DNA of 64,000 nucleotides from Peteryoungia aggregata LMG 23059 (GTDB taxonomy: Bacteria; Pseudomonadota; Alphaproteobacteria; Rhizobiales; Rhizobiaceae). The position numbers and the translations under genes are program-made. Below are positions 38,004-46,890 of the stretch, piece by piece. The stretch lies in contig NZ_JAUSUW010000008.1 in NCBI RefSeq assembly GCF_030814435.1, positions 124,001-188,000 on the forward strand. The letters run 5' to 3'. The number at the start of each line of letters is the position of its first letter. Position 1 is the first letter of the stretch. The notes beneath the pieces were generated by a model. That model was given only the letters and a program-made list of their open reading frames with translations. It was not told where the DNA came from and ran no database searches.

Positions 38004-38281
38004 CGAGCCAGACCTTCGGTCTTGGCCATAAACGCGTCGAGGTCAGCGAAAGCATCGTCGAGCGAACGCGCGACTGCTGGATCAGCCTTGTAGGCATCAT
38101 AGACTGGCGCAACATCGTCTCGAAGCCAGCGTTCGGTCTCGAGGTCCTTTTCAACAAGGGTCCTCAACCCTTCCGCCACGACGTCGACCTCGTTGCCAAA
38201 TTCGCCCGACGCGACCTTGGCACGGACGAGGTCGGCCATGTCATCAGGCAATGTGATGGTCAGCGAACGGGTTCTGGGCAT
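38000..38281 (-). CDS. ParD-like ribbon-helix-helix antitoxin
   Basis: A 93-residue protein with an N-terminal ribbon-helix-helix (RTRSLTITLPDDMADLVRAKVASGEFGNEVDVVAEGLRTLVEKD), followed by a longer acidic toxin-binding tail (DDAFADLDAFMAKTEGLAR). The ATG at 38281 gives the family N-terminus; the frame is open further upstream but into poor sequence. It should bind its own promoter as a dimer and neutralise the overlapping ParE-like toxin. Confidence 0.82.
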   Translation of the reverse strand: MPRTRSLTITLPDDMADLVRAKVASGEFGNEVDVVAEGLRTLVEKDLETERWLRDDVAPVYDAYKADPAVARSLDDAFADLDAFMAKTEGLAR

Positions 38282-38741
38282 GCGACACACCTTTTCTTCG
38301 ATCATCCATACCACATCGGCAAATTCAGAGAAACAGCAGACAACGGATACTTTACAAGCCCCCCACAAACCGCAAAGATTGTACCATGAAAACAGGACAA
38401 CAAAGTGGAGCGTCTACCTTCCTCGCACTGGTTGCCGCCATCCGCCAATAGGCGGCATCGCTGACTGCGAGCCATAGCTTCATTCATGTGACGACAGACT
38501 CGAATATCGAGGCGACGGACAGGCTGATGAAGGCTGCAGGAGCGAAGTTTGTGGGGGCGTGAGAGATCGGTGGAGGCCCCTGGCGACTCGAGCACGGCAT
38601 GACCCTGCGGGCGGAGACCAGTCTTTTCTGACTGACTAAAGCAGAGATAAAAAATTACCATTGGCAGGAAATTGATGTTAAGAATTTCCGCACTCAATAT
38701 ATCTATTTCTGCGATAAAATTTGGATGATACGGATTTTCTA
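38282..38741. other. AT-richer gap with possible gene remnants
   Basis: A 460-base stretch without a convincing gene. At about 38487-38564 a short frame reads VTTDSNIEATDRLMKAAGAKFVGA and then stops; it looks like the C-terminal end of a lost protein, but the family was not identified. Base composition drops from about 38630 onwards. The antitoxin promoter should lie just right of 38281. Confidence 0.4.
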
Positions 38742-39011
38742 ATGAGCGGAACATTGATAAAGAAGGCTGCGGGTAGGACAGTAATTTTAGGGATAGTCGG
38801 ATCACTTTTCTTCATGTTTGGATGGGATGCCATTGGGTTTTTACTGGCATATGCGTTTCTTTATCTCGCGATCTACGCCTTTGAGCGTTTTCACCGCTTA
38901 ATGGACATCCCTGGGCCCTTTGCATCGTCTCGATACCCAAAGGCAGTTTTTGATTGGCTTTGGAGCGGTTTTAAGTGGGAAGCATTGGATAACGATCATG
39001 AACAGAAATGA
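38742..39011 (+). CDS. Small membrane protein of unknown function
   Basis: About 89 residues with two adjacent hydrophobic segments (TVILGIVGSLFFMFGWDAIGFLLAYAFLYLAIYAF) and a charged, aromatic C-terminus (FDWLWSGFKWEALDNDHEQK). An earlier in-frame ATG at 38721 is possible. The codon use is AT-rich and unlike neighbours, so the gene was probably acquired. It lies in the patch where a toxin gene seems to have been disrupted. No family recognised. Confidence 0.5.
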   Translation: MSGTLIKKAAGRTVILGIVGSLFFMFGWDAIGFLLAYAFLYLAIYAFERFHRLMDIPGPFASSRYPKAVFDWLWSGFKWEALDNDHEQK

Positions 39012-39047
39012 ATTCGAGCAAAAGGTAAGTGGGGCTTGGGGATCGTG

Positions 39048-39110
39048 TCCCAGGGAGTGGTGGAGCTGATCAAAACCCGCTTGAAACGCTTGAAGGAAAT
39101 GATGTCATGA
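39048..39110 (+). pseudogene. C-terminal remnant of a HigB/Gp49-like toxin
   Basis: In the frame that ends at 39110, the last codons read SQGVVELIKTRLKRLKEMMS and stop with TGA overlapping the ATG of the XRE antitoxin (ATGA). The lysine/arginine-rich helix resembles the C-terminal end of phage Gp49-like HigB toxins. An in-frame stop at 39009 and unrelated sequence upstream mean the rest of the toxin is gone. This is an inference from a short segment. Confidence 0.5.
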
Positions 39111-39433
39111 GTGAAGACGATTTCGAAGTCGTGCGCGGCAGCGGCAACATCTTTGCAGACTTTGGCGATCCCGAAGCCGAAACCAAACTCCTGAAAGCAA
39201 GGCTTGCAGCCGAAATCATTGGCGTGCTCGACGAGCGCAAGATCAGCGTCCGGGAAGCAGAGCGCATGACGGGCGTGGCCGCAGCCGACATATCCCGCGT
39301 GCGCAATGCCGATCTGGCCAAGTTCACCCTTGACCGACTGCTGCGCATCCACCATCGGCTGGCACCCGGGGTCAAGGTGGGGCTTACGTTTTCAGCTCGA
39401 GACGCCTCGGACCAGCCGGCTTTGGCCTCCTGA
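39107..39433 (+). CDS. XRE-family antitoxin-like regulator (HigA type), orphan
   Basis: A 108-residue protein with an N-terminal acidic arm (SEDDFEVVRGSGNIFADFGDPEAE) and a helix-turn-helix (LLKARLAAEIIGVLDERKISVREAERMTGVAAADISRVRNADLAKFTLDRLLRI). The GNIFADFGDPEAE opening is typical of antitoxins paired with Gp49-like toxins. AAGGAAATGATGTC precedes the ATG. Its partner toxin survives only as a short C-terminal remnant, so it is an orphan or degenerate module. Confidence 0.82.
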   Translation: MSEDDFEVVRGSGNIFADFGDPEAETKLLKARLAAEIIGVLDERKISVREAERMTGVAAADISRVRNADLAKFTLDRLLRIHHRLAPGVKVGLTFSARDASDQPALAS

Positions 39434-39473
39434 ACGGAGCAGGCGATCACCGACCAGCCTCACCGCCCGCCCC

Positions 39474-40595
39474 TCATCCCGCCGACGACCGCAGCGTAAA
39501 CTCCGTCAGCTCCGCCGGCACGCCGATCCTGAGCGCAAAGCCCGGCCACAGACCCGTGCCGTTGTTGACATAGAGCTGCATCTCCCCGACCCGATAGAAG
39601 CCGGAGACATAGCCATTGTTCGCCCGGGCGACGATCCGGTCGAGGCCGCGCACCATGCCGCCATGGGTATGGCCCGAGAGTTGCAGGGCAATGCCGTGCT
39701 TTGCGGCCCGCTGTGCCATGCGCGGCTGGTGGTCGAGAAGGATGACGGGGGCATCGGCAGGCGCGCCATGCAGCGCCCGCCCCAGGTCCGGCTCAACCGC
39801 CCCGGTAAACCGCGCCGAAAGATCCGTCACACCGGCGATCACCAGCCGGCCCTCCCCTCTTTCGATGACAGCGTGCTCATTGGCAAGAATGCGCATGTTG
39901 AGTTCGGGAAAATGCTTGAGCCAGCGATCGACATCGAAGAAATATTCGTGATTGCCCGGCACCGTCAGCACGCCGTGCCGGGCTTTGAGACCCGAAAGCG
40001 GCGCAATGTCCTCGCGGCGGATGTCGAGACTGCCGTCGATCAGATCGCCTGTGATCACGATCAGATCGGCATCGAGCGCATTGGTCTTCTCGACGACGGC
40101 CCGTGCCCAGGCGACCGTGAACAGCCGGCTGATATGCAGGTCGGTCAGCTGCACCATGCGGTAACCGTCAAGATCAGGCGCAAGACCGGGGATCTGAACC
40201 TCGATACGCTTCACCCGGGGCACGCGGATCGCCTGGCTGATACCGAAGCTTGCCAGCAACAGCGCGGCAATGCCCATCGCATAGCGCACCTCCGGCGGCA
40301 CCACTGGAAACGACCAGGTGACGGCAAAGATCACGATACTGAAGAGATCGAGGACCACCTGCATCACGGCCAGCAGCACAATCGCCCCGAAGAACAGGTT
40401 GAAGGCAATCACCAGCACCCGTGGAAACTCCGGCGCGAAGACCGATCCGGACGTAAAGCGGCTGAACAGGTGGTATTGCGAGGCCAAGAGCAGGAAGACG
40501 GCGAGCGAAAGCTTCACCCACCACGGCCACGGCAAAGGGGCGATGAAGCGGGAGGCGACGATCAGCCATGGCAGGGAAAACATCAGGTGAAACAT
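39474..40595 (-). CDS. Membrane-anchored metallophosphoesterase (YkuE/YaeI-like)
   Basis: About 373 residues: four N-terminal hydrophobic segments, then a calcineurin-like phosphoesterase domain. All metal motifs are present: QLTDLHIS, ITGDLIDG, GNHEYFF, LLDHQP and SGHTHGG. Family members such as YaeI are thought to act on lipid-linked or nucleotide phosphates at the membrane. The start at MFHLMFSLP fits the first helix; the frame is open 18 codons upstream. It is downstream of, and on the same strand as, soxG but with a 78-base gap, and need not be co-transcribed. Confidence 0.85.
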   Translation of the reverse strand: MFHLMFSLPWLIVASRFIAPLPWPWWVKLSLAVFLLLASQYHLFSRFTSGSVFAPEFPRVLVIAFNLFFGAIVLLAVMQVVLDLFSIVIFAVTWSFPVVPPEVRYAMGIAALLLASFGISQAIRVPRVKRIEVQIPGLAPDLDGYRMVQLTDLHISRLFTVAWARAVVEKTNALDADLIVITGDLIDGSLDIRREDIAPLSGLKARHGVLTVPGNHEYFFDVDRWLKHFPELNMRILANEHAVIERGEGRLVIAGVTDLSARFTGAVEPDLGRALHGAPADAPVILLDHQPRMAQRAAKHGIALQLSGHTHGGMVRGLDRIVARANNGYVSGFYRVGEMQLYVNNGTGLWPGFALRIGVPAELTEFTLRSSAG

Positions 40596-40673
40596 GTGGG
40601 GCGCGGGATCCTTAGCTTCGATAACGCCGACATAGCCCCGGCAGTTCAACTGAGGAATGGCATGGTCAGTCGA

Positions 40674-41225
40674 TCAAGCAAACCCCGCCGTCAGCGCGAA
40701 CTCGCGACCCATCTCCCGAACCTCGTCGAACACAAATCCCGCAAAGCTGCGCATGACCACGATCTCGAAGCCATCCTGACCTGTCCGGGCTAGGTTGGCG
40801 GCGACATGGCAGATCTGGCAATTGCTCGACTGGCCGATATCGAAGAGATCGGCATGCAGGTCGAGCGCCGTGCATTTGGCGAGGATCGCGCGCACCTTCG
40901 GCCCCTGGATGCGCAGCACGACGCGCCCGTCGCTCTGGTCGACGAAAGAGGCGCGGCTCGCCCCGAGTTCGGCGAGCTGGCGGGCAATGGTATCGGCGGC
41001 AACAGTCTCGCTGACAACAAGCCATTCGCCCGGTGCGCAGACGCGAACTGCCACGTCTTCGAGATTGGTCAGCGCCTCGTCGATGTCGGCCTCATGCCCC
41101 GGATGGGCGAGCACCGAAAACACGGAGACGGCCCGCAGGATAGCGAGATGATGGGGGTTCGGCGTCGCTTCGAAACCGGAAATGTGGTCCTCGAGCACGT
41201 GACGGGCGGCATAGGTCACCGGCAT
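40674..41225 (-). CDS. soxG: Sarcosine oxidase gamma subunit SoxG
   Basis: A 183-residue gamma subunit of heterotetrameric sarcosine oxidase. LAHPGHEADIDEALTNLEDVAVRVCAPGEWLVVSE and QSDGRVVLRIQGPKVRAILAKCTALDLHADLFDIGQSSNCQICHVAANLAR are the expected blocks; the fold is related to GcvT. It is the last gene of soxBDAG, ten bases after soxA. The subunit caps the alpha subunit; it is not catalytic itself. Confidence 0.93.
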   Translation of the reverse strand: MPVTYAARHVLEDHISGFEATPNPHHLAILRAVSVFSVLAHPGHEADIDEALTNLEDVAVRVCAPGEWLVVSETVAADTIARQLAELGASRASFVDQSDGRVVLRIQGPKVRAILAKCTALDLHADLFDIGQSSNCQICHVAANLARTGQDGFEIVVMRSFAGFVFDEVREMGREFALTAGFA

Positions 41226-41235
41226 GGCAGGATCC

Positions 41236-44193
41236 TCACAGGTTCAGTTTCTTGTTGTCGGGGTCGTAGAAGACGGGGCTGACGACCTCGGCCAGCACTT
41301 CCGAGCCGCGCAAGCCGTCCCAGACGACGATTTTCTCGCCCAGCCGCTCGCGGCCGGATTTGAGGAAGGCAAGCCCGATCGTGTGGCCGAGCGTCGGCGA
41401 ATGGCAGACGGAGGAGACCCAGCCCTGATCGTTGAGCGTCGACGGCTTGACGTTTTCCTTCAAGAGATGTGCGCCGGCAGCGAAACTCTTGTCATGCTCG
41501 ACGGGCTTCAGGCCGACGAGCTGCGGACGATCGGCAGCGGTCAGGCCGAAACGGCTCGACAGACGCTTGCCGATGAAGTCGGGCTTCTGGGTCGAGAACA
41601 ACTTGCCGAGGCCGACATCGTCTGGCGTCGTGCGCCCATCGATTTCGCTGTGTGTGATGAAGCCCTTCTCGATGCGCAGCACGTTGAGTGCCTCGACGCC
41701 GTAAGCGCAAATGCCATGCGGCTTGCCGGCCGCCATGATCGCATCGGCGACCGCCTCGCCGTAGTTGGCGGGGACTGCCACTTCGAAGGCGAGTTCGCCG
41801 GAGAAGGAGATGCGGAAGAGCCGCGCCTTCAAGCCCCCCTTGAGCAGCACCTCGCGGGCCGAGAGGAAGGGGAAGGCCTCGTCGGAGATATCGTCCTCGA
41901 CGATCTGTTCGAGGATGAGCCGCGCCTTGGGACCCGCGACCGACATCTGCGCCCACTGATCTGAGGAGGAGACGAAGCGCACGTCGAGATCCGGCCACAG
42001 AACCTGGGAGCAGAATTCCAGATGCGTCATCACCTCGCCGGCATAAGCCGTGGTCGTGGTCATGAAGAAATGCTCGTCCGACAACCGGCTTGTCGTGCCA
42101 TCGTCATAGATCATCCCGTCTTCGCGCAGCATCAGCCCGTAGCGCGCCTTGCCGACCGGCAGCTTGAGGAAGGCGTTGGAATAGACGCGATTCAAAAATT
42201 CCGCGGCATCCTTGCCAAAGATCTCGATCTTGCCGAGCGTGGAGACATCGCAGATGCCGGCATTGGCGCGGATGTTCAACACTTCACGGTCCACGGCCTC
42301 ACGCCAGGTCTTCTCGCCATCGCGCGGGAACCAGGAGGAGCGATACCAGAGGCCGGATTCAACGAAGACAGCGCCGTTTTTCTTCGCCCAGCCATGCAGC
42401 GGCGAGGTGCGCACGGGCCGCGAATGTTCACCCCGCGAGGTGCCCGCCATCGCCCCGAAGGAAACGGGTGTGTAGAAGGGCCGGAAGGTGGTGGTGCCGA
42501 TTTCGGCAGGCGACACGCCGCGCATGCCGGCCATGATGCCGATCGTAGCTATATTGCCGAGCTTGCCCTGGTCGGTCGCCATGCCGCCGGTCGTGTAGCG
42601 CTTGGTGTGCTCGACATGCCCCATGGCCTCGCGCTGCGCAAGGCTCAGGTCCTTCACATGCACATCGTTCTGGAAGTCGACGAAGGCCTTGGATTTGGCG
42701 CCCGGCACATACCAGAGCGGCGCAAAGCTCGCGTCGAATTCACCCTCGACTTGCGGAATGTCGACCGTGCCGACGAGACGACCGAGATCGCCGATCGCCT
42801 CATGCGCCTTGTCTGCACCATCGCGCAGAACGGCGGCAAGCGAGGCATGACCGGCAGCGGAGCCAGCGATCCGCAACCCCTGCCCCACATCGGGTGCAAG
42901 GAAGGCCTGATGCTCTTCCGACCAGGTGGGCTTGGCGCCGCGCTGGCAGGCGAGATGCACGATCGGGCTATAGCCGCCGCTCATCGCCAGCGCATCGCAG
43001 GCGATCTCTTCCTGGTGGCCAACGCGTTCGGCAATCAGTCCCTTGATCCGGTAATAGCCCTTGGTGTCGACGACGGAGCCGCCACGGATGAGCCGCACGC
43101 CTGATGGAGCAACATCAGAGGAGTGTGTCCGCCCGTCGATGATAGCCGCAACGCCAACCCCGGCAGCGACCAGATCGGCCGCCGTGCGATAACCCGCACC
43201 GCCATTGGTGAAGATGGCGACGTTCTGGCCGGCACCCACGCCGTAGCGATTGAGATAGGTGCGCACGGCACCAGAGGTCATCACGCCCGGCTTGTCGTTT
43301 CCGCCGAAGACAAGCGGCCGCTCTTCCGCACCGGAAGCCAGGATCGCCCGCTTGGCGACGATGCGCCAGACCCGCTCGACCGGTAGCTCACCGGACGGCT
43401 GGGCGACATGCTTCTGCACCTTTTCGACGGCACCGAAGACATTGTCGTCATACCAGCCGAACACCGTGGTGCGCGGCATCAGCGTGACGTTGGAAAGGCT
43501 CTTCAGCTCCTCAACGACGGAGGCAGCATAGTCGGCTGCCGGCACGCCGCCGATGATGATGCGCTCGGAAAGCAGAGAACCACCAAGCCTGAACCCTTCA
43601 TCCGCCAGGATCACGCGCAGCCCCGCCCGCGCCGCAGCCCGCGCTGCCATCAGGCCGGCCGGACCAGCGCCGATCACCAGCAGGTCGCAATGCGCCCAGG
43701 CCTTTTCGTAGCGATCGGGATCGGCCAGGAACGGCGTCTTGCCGAGGCCGGCGGCTTTCCGGATGATCGGCTCATAGAGCTTTTCCCAGAAGGCCTTCGG
43801 CCACATGAAGGTCTTGTAGTAGAAGCCAGCCGACAGGAACGGCGACAACAGGCTGTTGACCGCGCCGATATCGTATTTCAGCGACGGCCAGCGGTTCTGG
43901 CTGTTTGCTTCGAGCCCCTGATAGAGCTCGGCAACGGTGGCGCGCGTGTTCGGCTCGGCCCGACCGTCCTTGCCGATTGTCACTAGCGCATTCGGCTCTG
44001 CCGAGCCCGCCGTCACGATGCCGCGCGGACGGTGATACTTGAAAGAGCGCCCGACGAGCAGCTGGTCATTGGCGATCAGCGCAGAGGCCAGCGTATCACC
44101 CTCGAAGCCCGTATAGGTCTGACCATCGAACGAGAAGGAAAGCGTGCGGGCGCGGTTGACGAGCCCGCCGGAGGACAGCCTGAAACCACTCAT
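41236..44193 (-). CDS. soxA: Sarcosine oxidase alpha subunit SoxA
   Basis: A 985-residue alpha subunit. The N-terminal ferredoxin-like fold FDGQTYTGFEGDTLASALIANDQ is followed by the NAD-binding Rossmann motif VIGAGPAGLMAARAAARAG near residue 172. A pyridine nucleotide-disulphide oxidoreductase-like centre and a GcvT-like folate-binding C-terminal half (MSVAGPKARLILEQI; GVEALNVLRIEKGFITHSEID) complete it. It accepts the C1 unit produced when sarcosine is oxidised and makes 5,10-methylene-THF. The start at 44193 overlaps soxD by four bases; the frame continues upstream but inside soxD. Confidence 0.96.
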   Translation of the reverse strand: MSGFRLSSGGLVNRARTLSFSFDGQTYTGFEGDTLASALIANDQLLVGRSFKYHRPRGIVTAGSAEPNALVTIGKDGRAEPNTRATVAELYQGLEANSQNRWPSLKYDIGAVNSLLSPFLSAGFYYKTFMWPKAFWEKLYEPIIRKAAGLGKTPFLADPDRYEKAWAHCDLLVIGAGPAGLMAARAAARAGLRVILADEGFRLGGSLLSERIIIGGVPAADYAASVVEELKSLSNVTLMPRTTVFGWYDDNVFGAVEKVQKHVAQPSGELPVERVWRIVAKRAILASGAEERPLVFGGNDKPGVMTSGAVRTYLNRYGVGAGQNVAIFTNGGAGYRTAADLVAAGVGVAAIIDGRTHSSDVAPSGVRLIRGGSVVDTKGYYRIKGLIAERVGHQEEIACDALAMSGGYSPIVHLACQRGAKPTWSEEHQAFLAPDVGQGLRIAGSAAGHASLAAVLRDGADKAHEAIGDLGRLVGTVDIPQVEGEFDASFAPLWYVPGAKSKAFVDFQNDVHVKDLSLAQREAMGHVEHTKRYTTGGMATDQGKLGNIATIGIMAGMRGVSPAEIGTTTFRPFYTPVSFGAMAGTSRGEHSRPVRTSPLHGWAKKNGAVFVESGLWYRSSWFPRDGEKTWREAVDREVLNIRANAGICDVSTLGKIEIFGKDAAEFLNRVYSNAFLKLPVGKARYGLMLREDGMIYDDGTTSRLSDEHFFMTTTTAYAGEVMTHLEFCSQVLWPDLDVRFVSSSDQWAQMSVAGPKARLILEQIVEDDISDEAFPFLSAREVLLKGGLKARLFRISFSGELAFEVAVPANYGEAVADAIMAAGKPHGICAYGVEALNVLRIEKGFITHSEIDGRTTPDDVGLGKLFSTQKPDFIGKRLSSRFGLTAADRPQLVGLKPVEHDKSFAAGAHLLKENVKPSTLNDQGWVSSVCHSPTLGHTIGLAFLKSGRERLGEKIVVWDGLRGSEVLAEVVSPVFYDPDNKKLNL

Positions 44194-44471
44194 CGTGCGG
44201 CCTCCTTCGCGTAATCGCTTGCATCGGTCACGCTGTAGACCTCGTGACTCCCAGCATTGTCGCGCTCGACGACCAGCCAGCGGCGGCAGCCGGCCGAATG
44301 GTGCCAATGTTCGATGATCCGACCCTTCGGATTGTCCCGGATGAAGACATAACGATACCAGGCATCGTCGGGCGCGCCGGGCGCCGGACGGACCGGGCTC
44401 GCGTCACCGCGAATGCTGAACTCTTCCTTGGGACGGACGCCGCAATGCGGACAGGTAATCAGGCTGGCCAT
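44190..44471 (-). CDS. soxD: Sarcosine oxidase delta subunit SoxD
   Basis: A 93-residue zinc-binding subunit. CPHCG near the N-terminus and the later HWHHSAGCRRWLVVERD supply the Cys3-His zinc site. WYRYVFIRDNPKGRIIEHW is the conserved core. It is nine bases after soxB and overlaps soxA, in the standard soxBDAG order. Confidence 0.96.
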   Translation of the reverse strand: MASLITCPHCGVRPKEEFSIRGDASPVRPAPGAPDDAWYRYVFIRDNPKGRIIEHWHHSAGCRRWLVVERDNAGSHEVYSVTDASDYAKEAAR

Positions 44472-44480
44472 GGCGATGTC

Positions 44481-45734
44481 TCAATGCAGGTTCGGTTGTG
44501 GACCCTTGCCGCCTTCGTCGACGGCAAAACCGCGCTCGAAGCGGTCGAGGCGCAGAAGGCGGGCCACGGGATGGGGTTCGTTCTTGGCGATCAGATGGGC
44601 AAAGCAGAAGCCGGACGCCGGCGTCGCCTTGAAGCCGCCGTAACACCAGCCGCAATTCAGGTAGAGATTGTCGATCGGCGTGCGGTCGATGATCGGCGAA
44701 CCGTCCATCGACATGTCCATGGCGCCACCCCAGGACCGCAGCACGCGAACCCGAGACAGACCGGGGATCAGCGACACGCCCTCCTCGATCGTATGCTCGA
44801 CGGTCGCGAGATTGCCGCGCTGGGCGTAGGAAGAATAGTAGTCGATGTCGGCGCCGAAGACCAAGCCGCCCTTGTCGGACTGCGAGATATAGAAGTGTCC
44901 GGCACCATAGGTGATGACGTTGTCGATCACGGGCTTGATGCCTTCGGAAACGAAAGCCTGCAGCACATGCGTCTCGATCGGAAGGTCCAGCCCCGCCATC
45001 TTGCCGGTGACCGAGGTGTGGCCGGCGGTCGCCAGCGCCAGCTTGTTGCAGCCGATGAAGCCCTTGGTCGTTTCGACGCCGGTAACCTGGCCGACCTCGT
45101 CGCGGCGGATACCGGTCACTTCGCAATGCTGGATGAGATCCACGCCACGCTCGTCCGCACCGCGCCCGTAACCCCAGGCAACCGCATCATGACGGGCAGT
45201 GCCGCCGCGCTTTTGCAGCAATCCGCCCAGGATCGGGAAGCGCGCATGGTCGAAATTGAGATAGGGCATCATCTGGCGTACCTGCTCGCGGTCGAGCAGT
45301 TCGGCCTTCACACCATGCATCATCATGGCATTGCCGCGCCGCGCATAGGCGTCGCGCTGGCCGTCGGTATGGAAGAGATTGACGATGCCGCGCTGCGAGA
45401 CCATGGCATTGTAGTTGAAGTCCTGTTCCAGGCCTTCCCACAGCTTCATCGACAGTTCGTAGAAGGGCTCGTTGCCTTCCAGCATGTAGTTCGAGCGGAT
45501 GATCGTGGTGTTTCGCCCGACATTGCCGCCGCCGAGATAGCCCTTCTCGATCACGGCGACATTGGTGATGCCGAATTCCTTGGCGAGATAATAGGCCGTC
45601 GAAAGGCCATGCCCGCCGCCACCGACGATGATGACGTCGTAATGCGGTTTCGGCTGCGGCTCGCGCCACATCGGCGCCCAGTTCCGGTTGCCGGAAAGCG
45701 CCTGGCGGAAGATCGAAAGGGCGGAATAACGCAT
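44481..45734 (-). CDS. soxB: Sarcosine oxidase beta subunit SoxB
   Basis: A 417-residue catalytic flavoprotein that oxidises sarcosine to glycine, formaldehyde and hydrogen peroxide. YDVIIVGGGGHGLSTAYYLAKEFGITNVAVIEKGYLGGGNVGRNTTIIRSNY is the FAD site; IDYYSSYAQRGNL and LNCGWCYGGFKATPASGFCFAHLIA are near the C-terminus. This subunit family also carries covalent FMN. First gene of soxBDAG; the region 45735-45956 upstream holds its promoter and that of the divergent cysQ gene, but no operator is recognised there. Confidence 0.97.
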   Translation of the reverse strand: MRYSALSIFRQALSGNRNWAPMWREPQPKPHYDVIIVGGGGHGLSTAYYLAKEFGITNVAVIEKGYLGGGNVGRNTTIIRSNYMLEGNEPFYELSMKLWEGLEQDFNYNAMVSQRGIVNLFHTDGQRDAYARRGNAMMMHGVKAELLDREQVRQMMPYLNFDHARFPILGGLLQKRGGTARHDAVAWGYGRGADERGVDLIQHCEVTGIRRDEVGQVTGVETTKGFIGCNKLALATAGHTSVTGKMAGLDLPIETHVLQAFVSEGIKPVIDNVITYGAGHFYISQSDKGGLVFGADIDYYSSYAQRGNLATVEHTIEEGVSLIPGLSRVRVLRSWGGAMDMSMDGSPIIDRTPIDNLYLNCGWCYGGFKATPASGFCFAHLIAKNEPHPVARLLRLDRFERGFAVDEGGKGPQPNLH

Positions 45735-45956
45735 CGAACAACCTCTGCAAATGTCGCGTCACATTCGCATAGGCGTCACAAAGAGCAAGCGCGATCAGGA
45801 CAAAAACTGTGCTGTTTGAGACATGCGATCCCGGTTTGGACGCAGTGCAGCACGAAAGTCGCAGATACGCGCATCACGCCGTGGCATGCCGCACTTCCCA
45901 TTCGCCGTCACCACCGTTAAACCGGATGAAGAAACGCTTCGCGGAGCCATGGCCAG

Positions 45957-46760
45957 GTGCATCAGACCGCCGATATGCTGGAACTGTTCGAGCAGGCCGC
46001 TCTCGCTGCGGGCCGCGTGATACTCGACATCTACCGCGCAGGCCATGACGTGCGCCTGAAGAGCGACGCATCACCGGTCACTCAGGCTGACGAGGCAGCC
46101 GAACGGCTGATTCTCGAGGCCCTGGCCCGCGCCCTACCGGATATCCCTGTTGTCGCCGAAGAGGAAGTGGCCGCCGGACGCATCCCCGACATCACCGGCG
46201 GACGCTTCATTCTTGTGGATCCACTCGACGGCACCCGCGAATTCATCGGCGGCTATGACGATTTCACCGTCAACATCGCCCTGATCGAGAAGGGCGCTCC
46301 CGTGCTTGGGGTGGTCCATGCCCCGGCTCTGGGAACGATGTATGTCGGCGGCAGCGACAGGGCGGAAAGGCTTGAAGTCGACGCTGCGGACCGCGTCGCC
46401 GCGCGCCAGCCGATCGCTGTGCGCTCGAAGCACGCCACACCCTCGGCGCTTGTCTCACGTTCGCACAACTGCGACGCCACAGATGCCTATATGCGCAAAG
46501 CCGAAATCATGGAGCGCAAAGCTGTCGGCTCCTCGCTGAAATTCTGCCTGATTGCAGAAGGCGAAGCCGACATCTATCCCCGGTTCGGCCCCACCATGGA
46601 ATGGGACACAGCTGCCGGCGATGCCGTCCTGCGCGCTGCAGGCGGCATGGTGACCACCGAAGACGGCGCCCCCCTCACCTATGGCAAGCGCCTGCCAGGC
46701 CTGCGCGCGTTCGAAAACCCGCCCTTTCTCGCCTCGGGTGGCCCGCCCGAGCGGGGATGA
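45957..46760 (+). CDS. cysQ: 3'(2'),5'-bisphosphate nucleotidase CysQ
   Basis: A 267-residue inositol-monophosphatase-superfamily enzyme that removes the 3' phosphate from PAP(S) in sulfate assimilation. The metal motifs are SPVTQADEAAERLI, EEEV, LVDPLDGTREFIGGYDDFTVNIALIE and MEWDTAAGDAVLRAAGG, the last holding the conserved Asp. The GTG at 45957 has GGAG ten bases upstream; an ATG at 45975 is an alternative. It is divergent from soxB and not in an operon. Confidence 0.9.
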   Translation: MHQTADMLELFEQAALAAGRVILDIYRAGHDVRLKSDASPVTQADEAAERLILEALARALPDIPVVAEEEVAAGRIPDITGGRFILVDPLDGTREFIGGYDDFTVNIALIEKGAPVLGVVHAPALGTMYVGGSDRAERLEVDAADRVAARQPIAVRSKHATPSALVSRSHNCDATDAYMRKAEIMERKAVGSSLKFCLIAEGEADIYPRFGPTMEWDTAAGDAVLRAAGGMVTTEDGAPLTYGKRLPGLRAFENPPFLASGGPPERG

Positions 46761-46890
46761 CAGCAGGAAAAAAACAAGCCCATTCAACGGGGTCATGTGT
46801 TTTTCATCCCCCACCTCCGGCACGGCCTCACACTTGTTCCTTCAACCCGCAGGGCTGCATCCGGCAGCCCGCAGCCAGAAGGAACGGACC

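Noticed and set aside
38302..38805. 167-codon minus-strand frame in the AT-rich patch
   Set aside because: It overlaps the small membrane protein and promoter of the antitoxin and has no recognisable domain.
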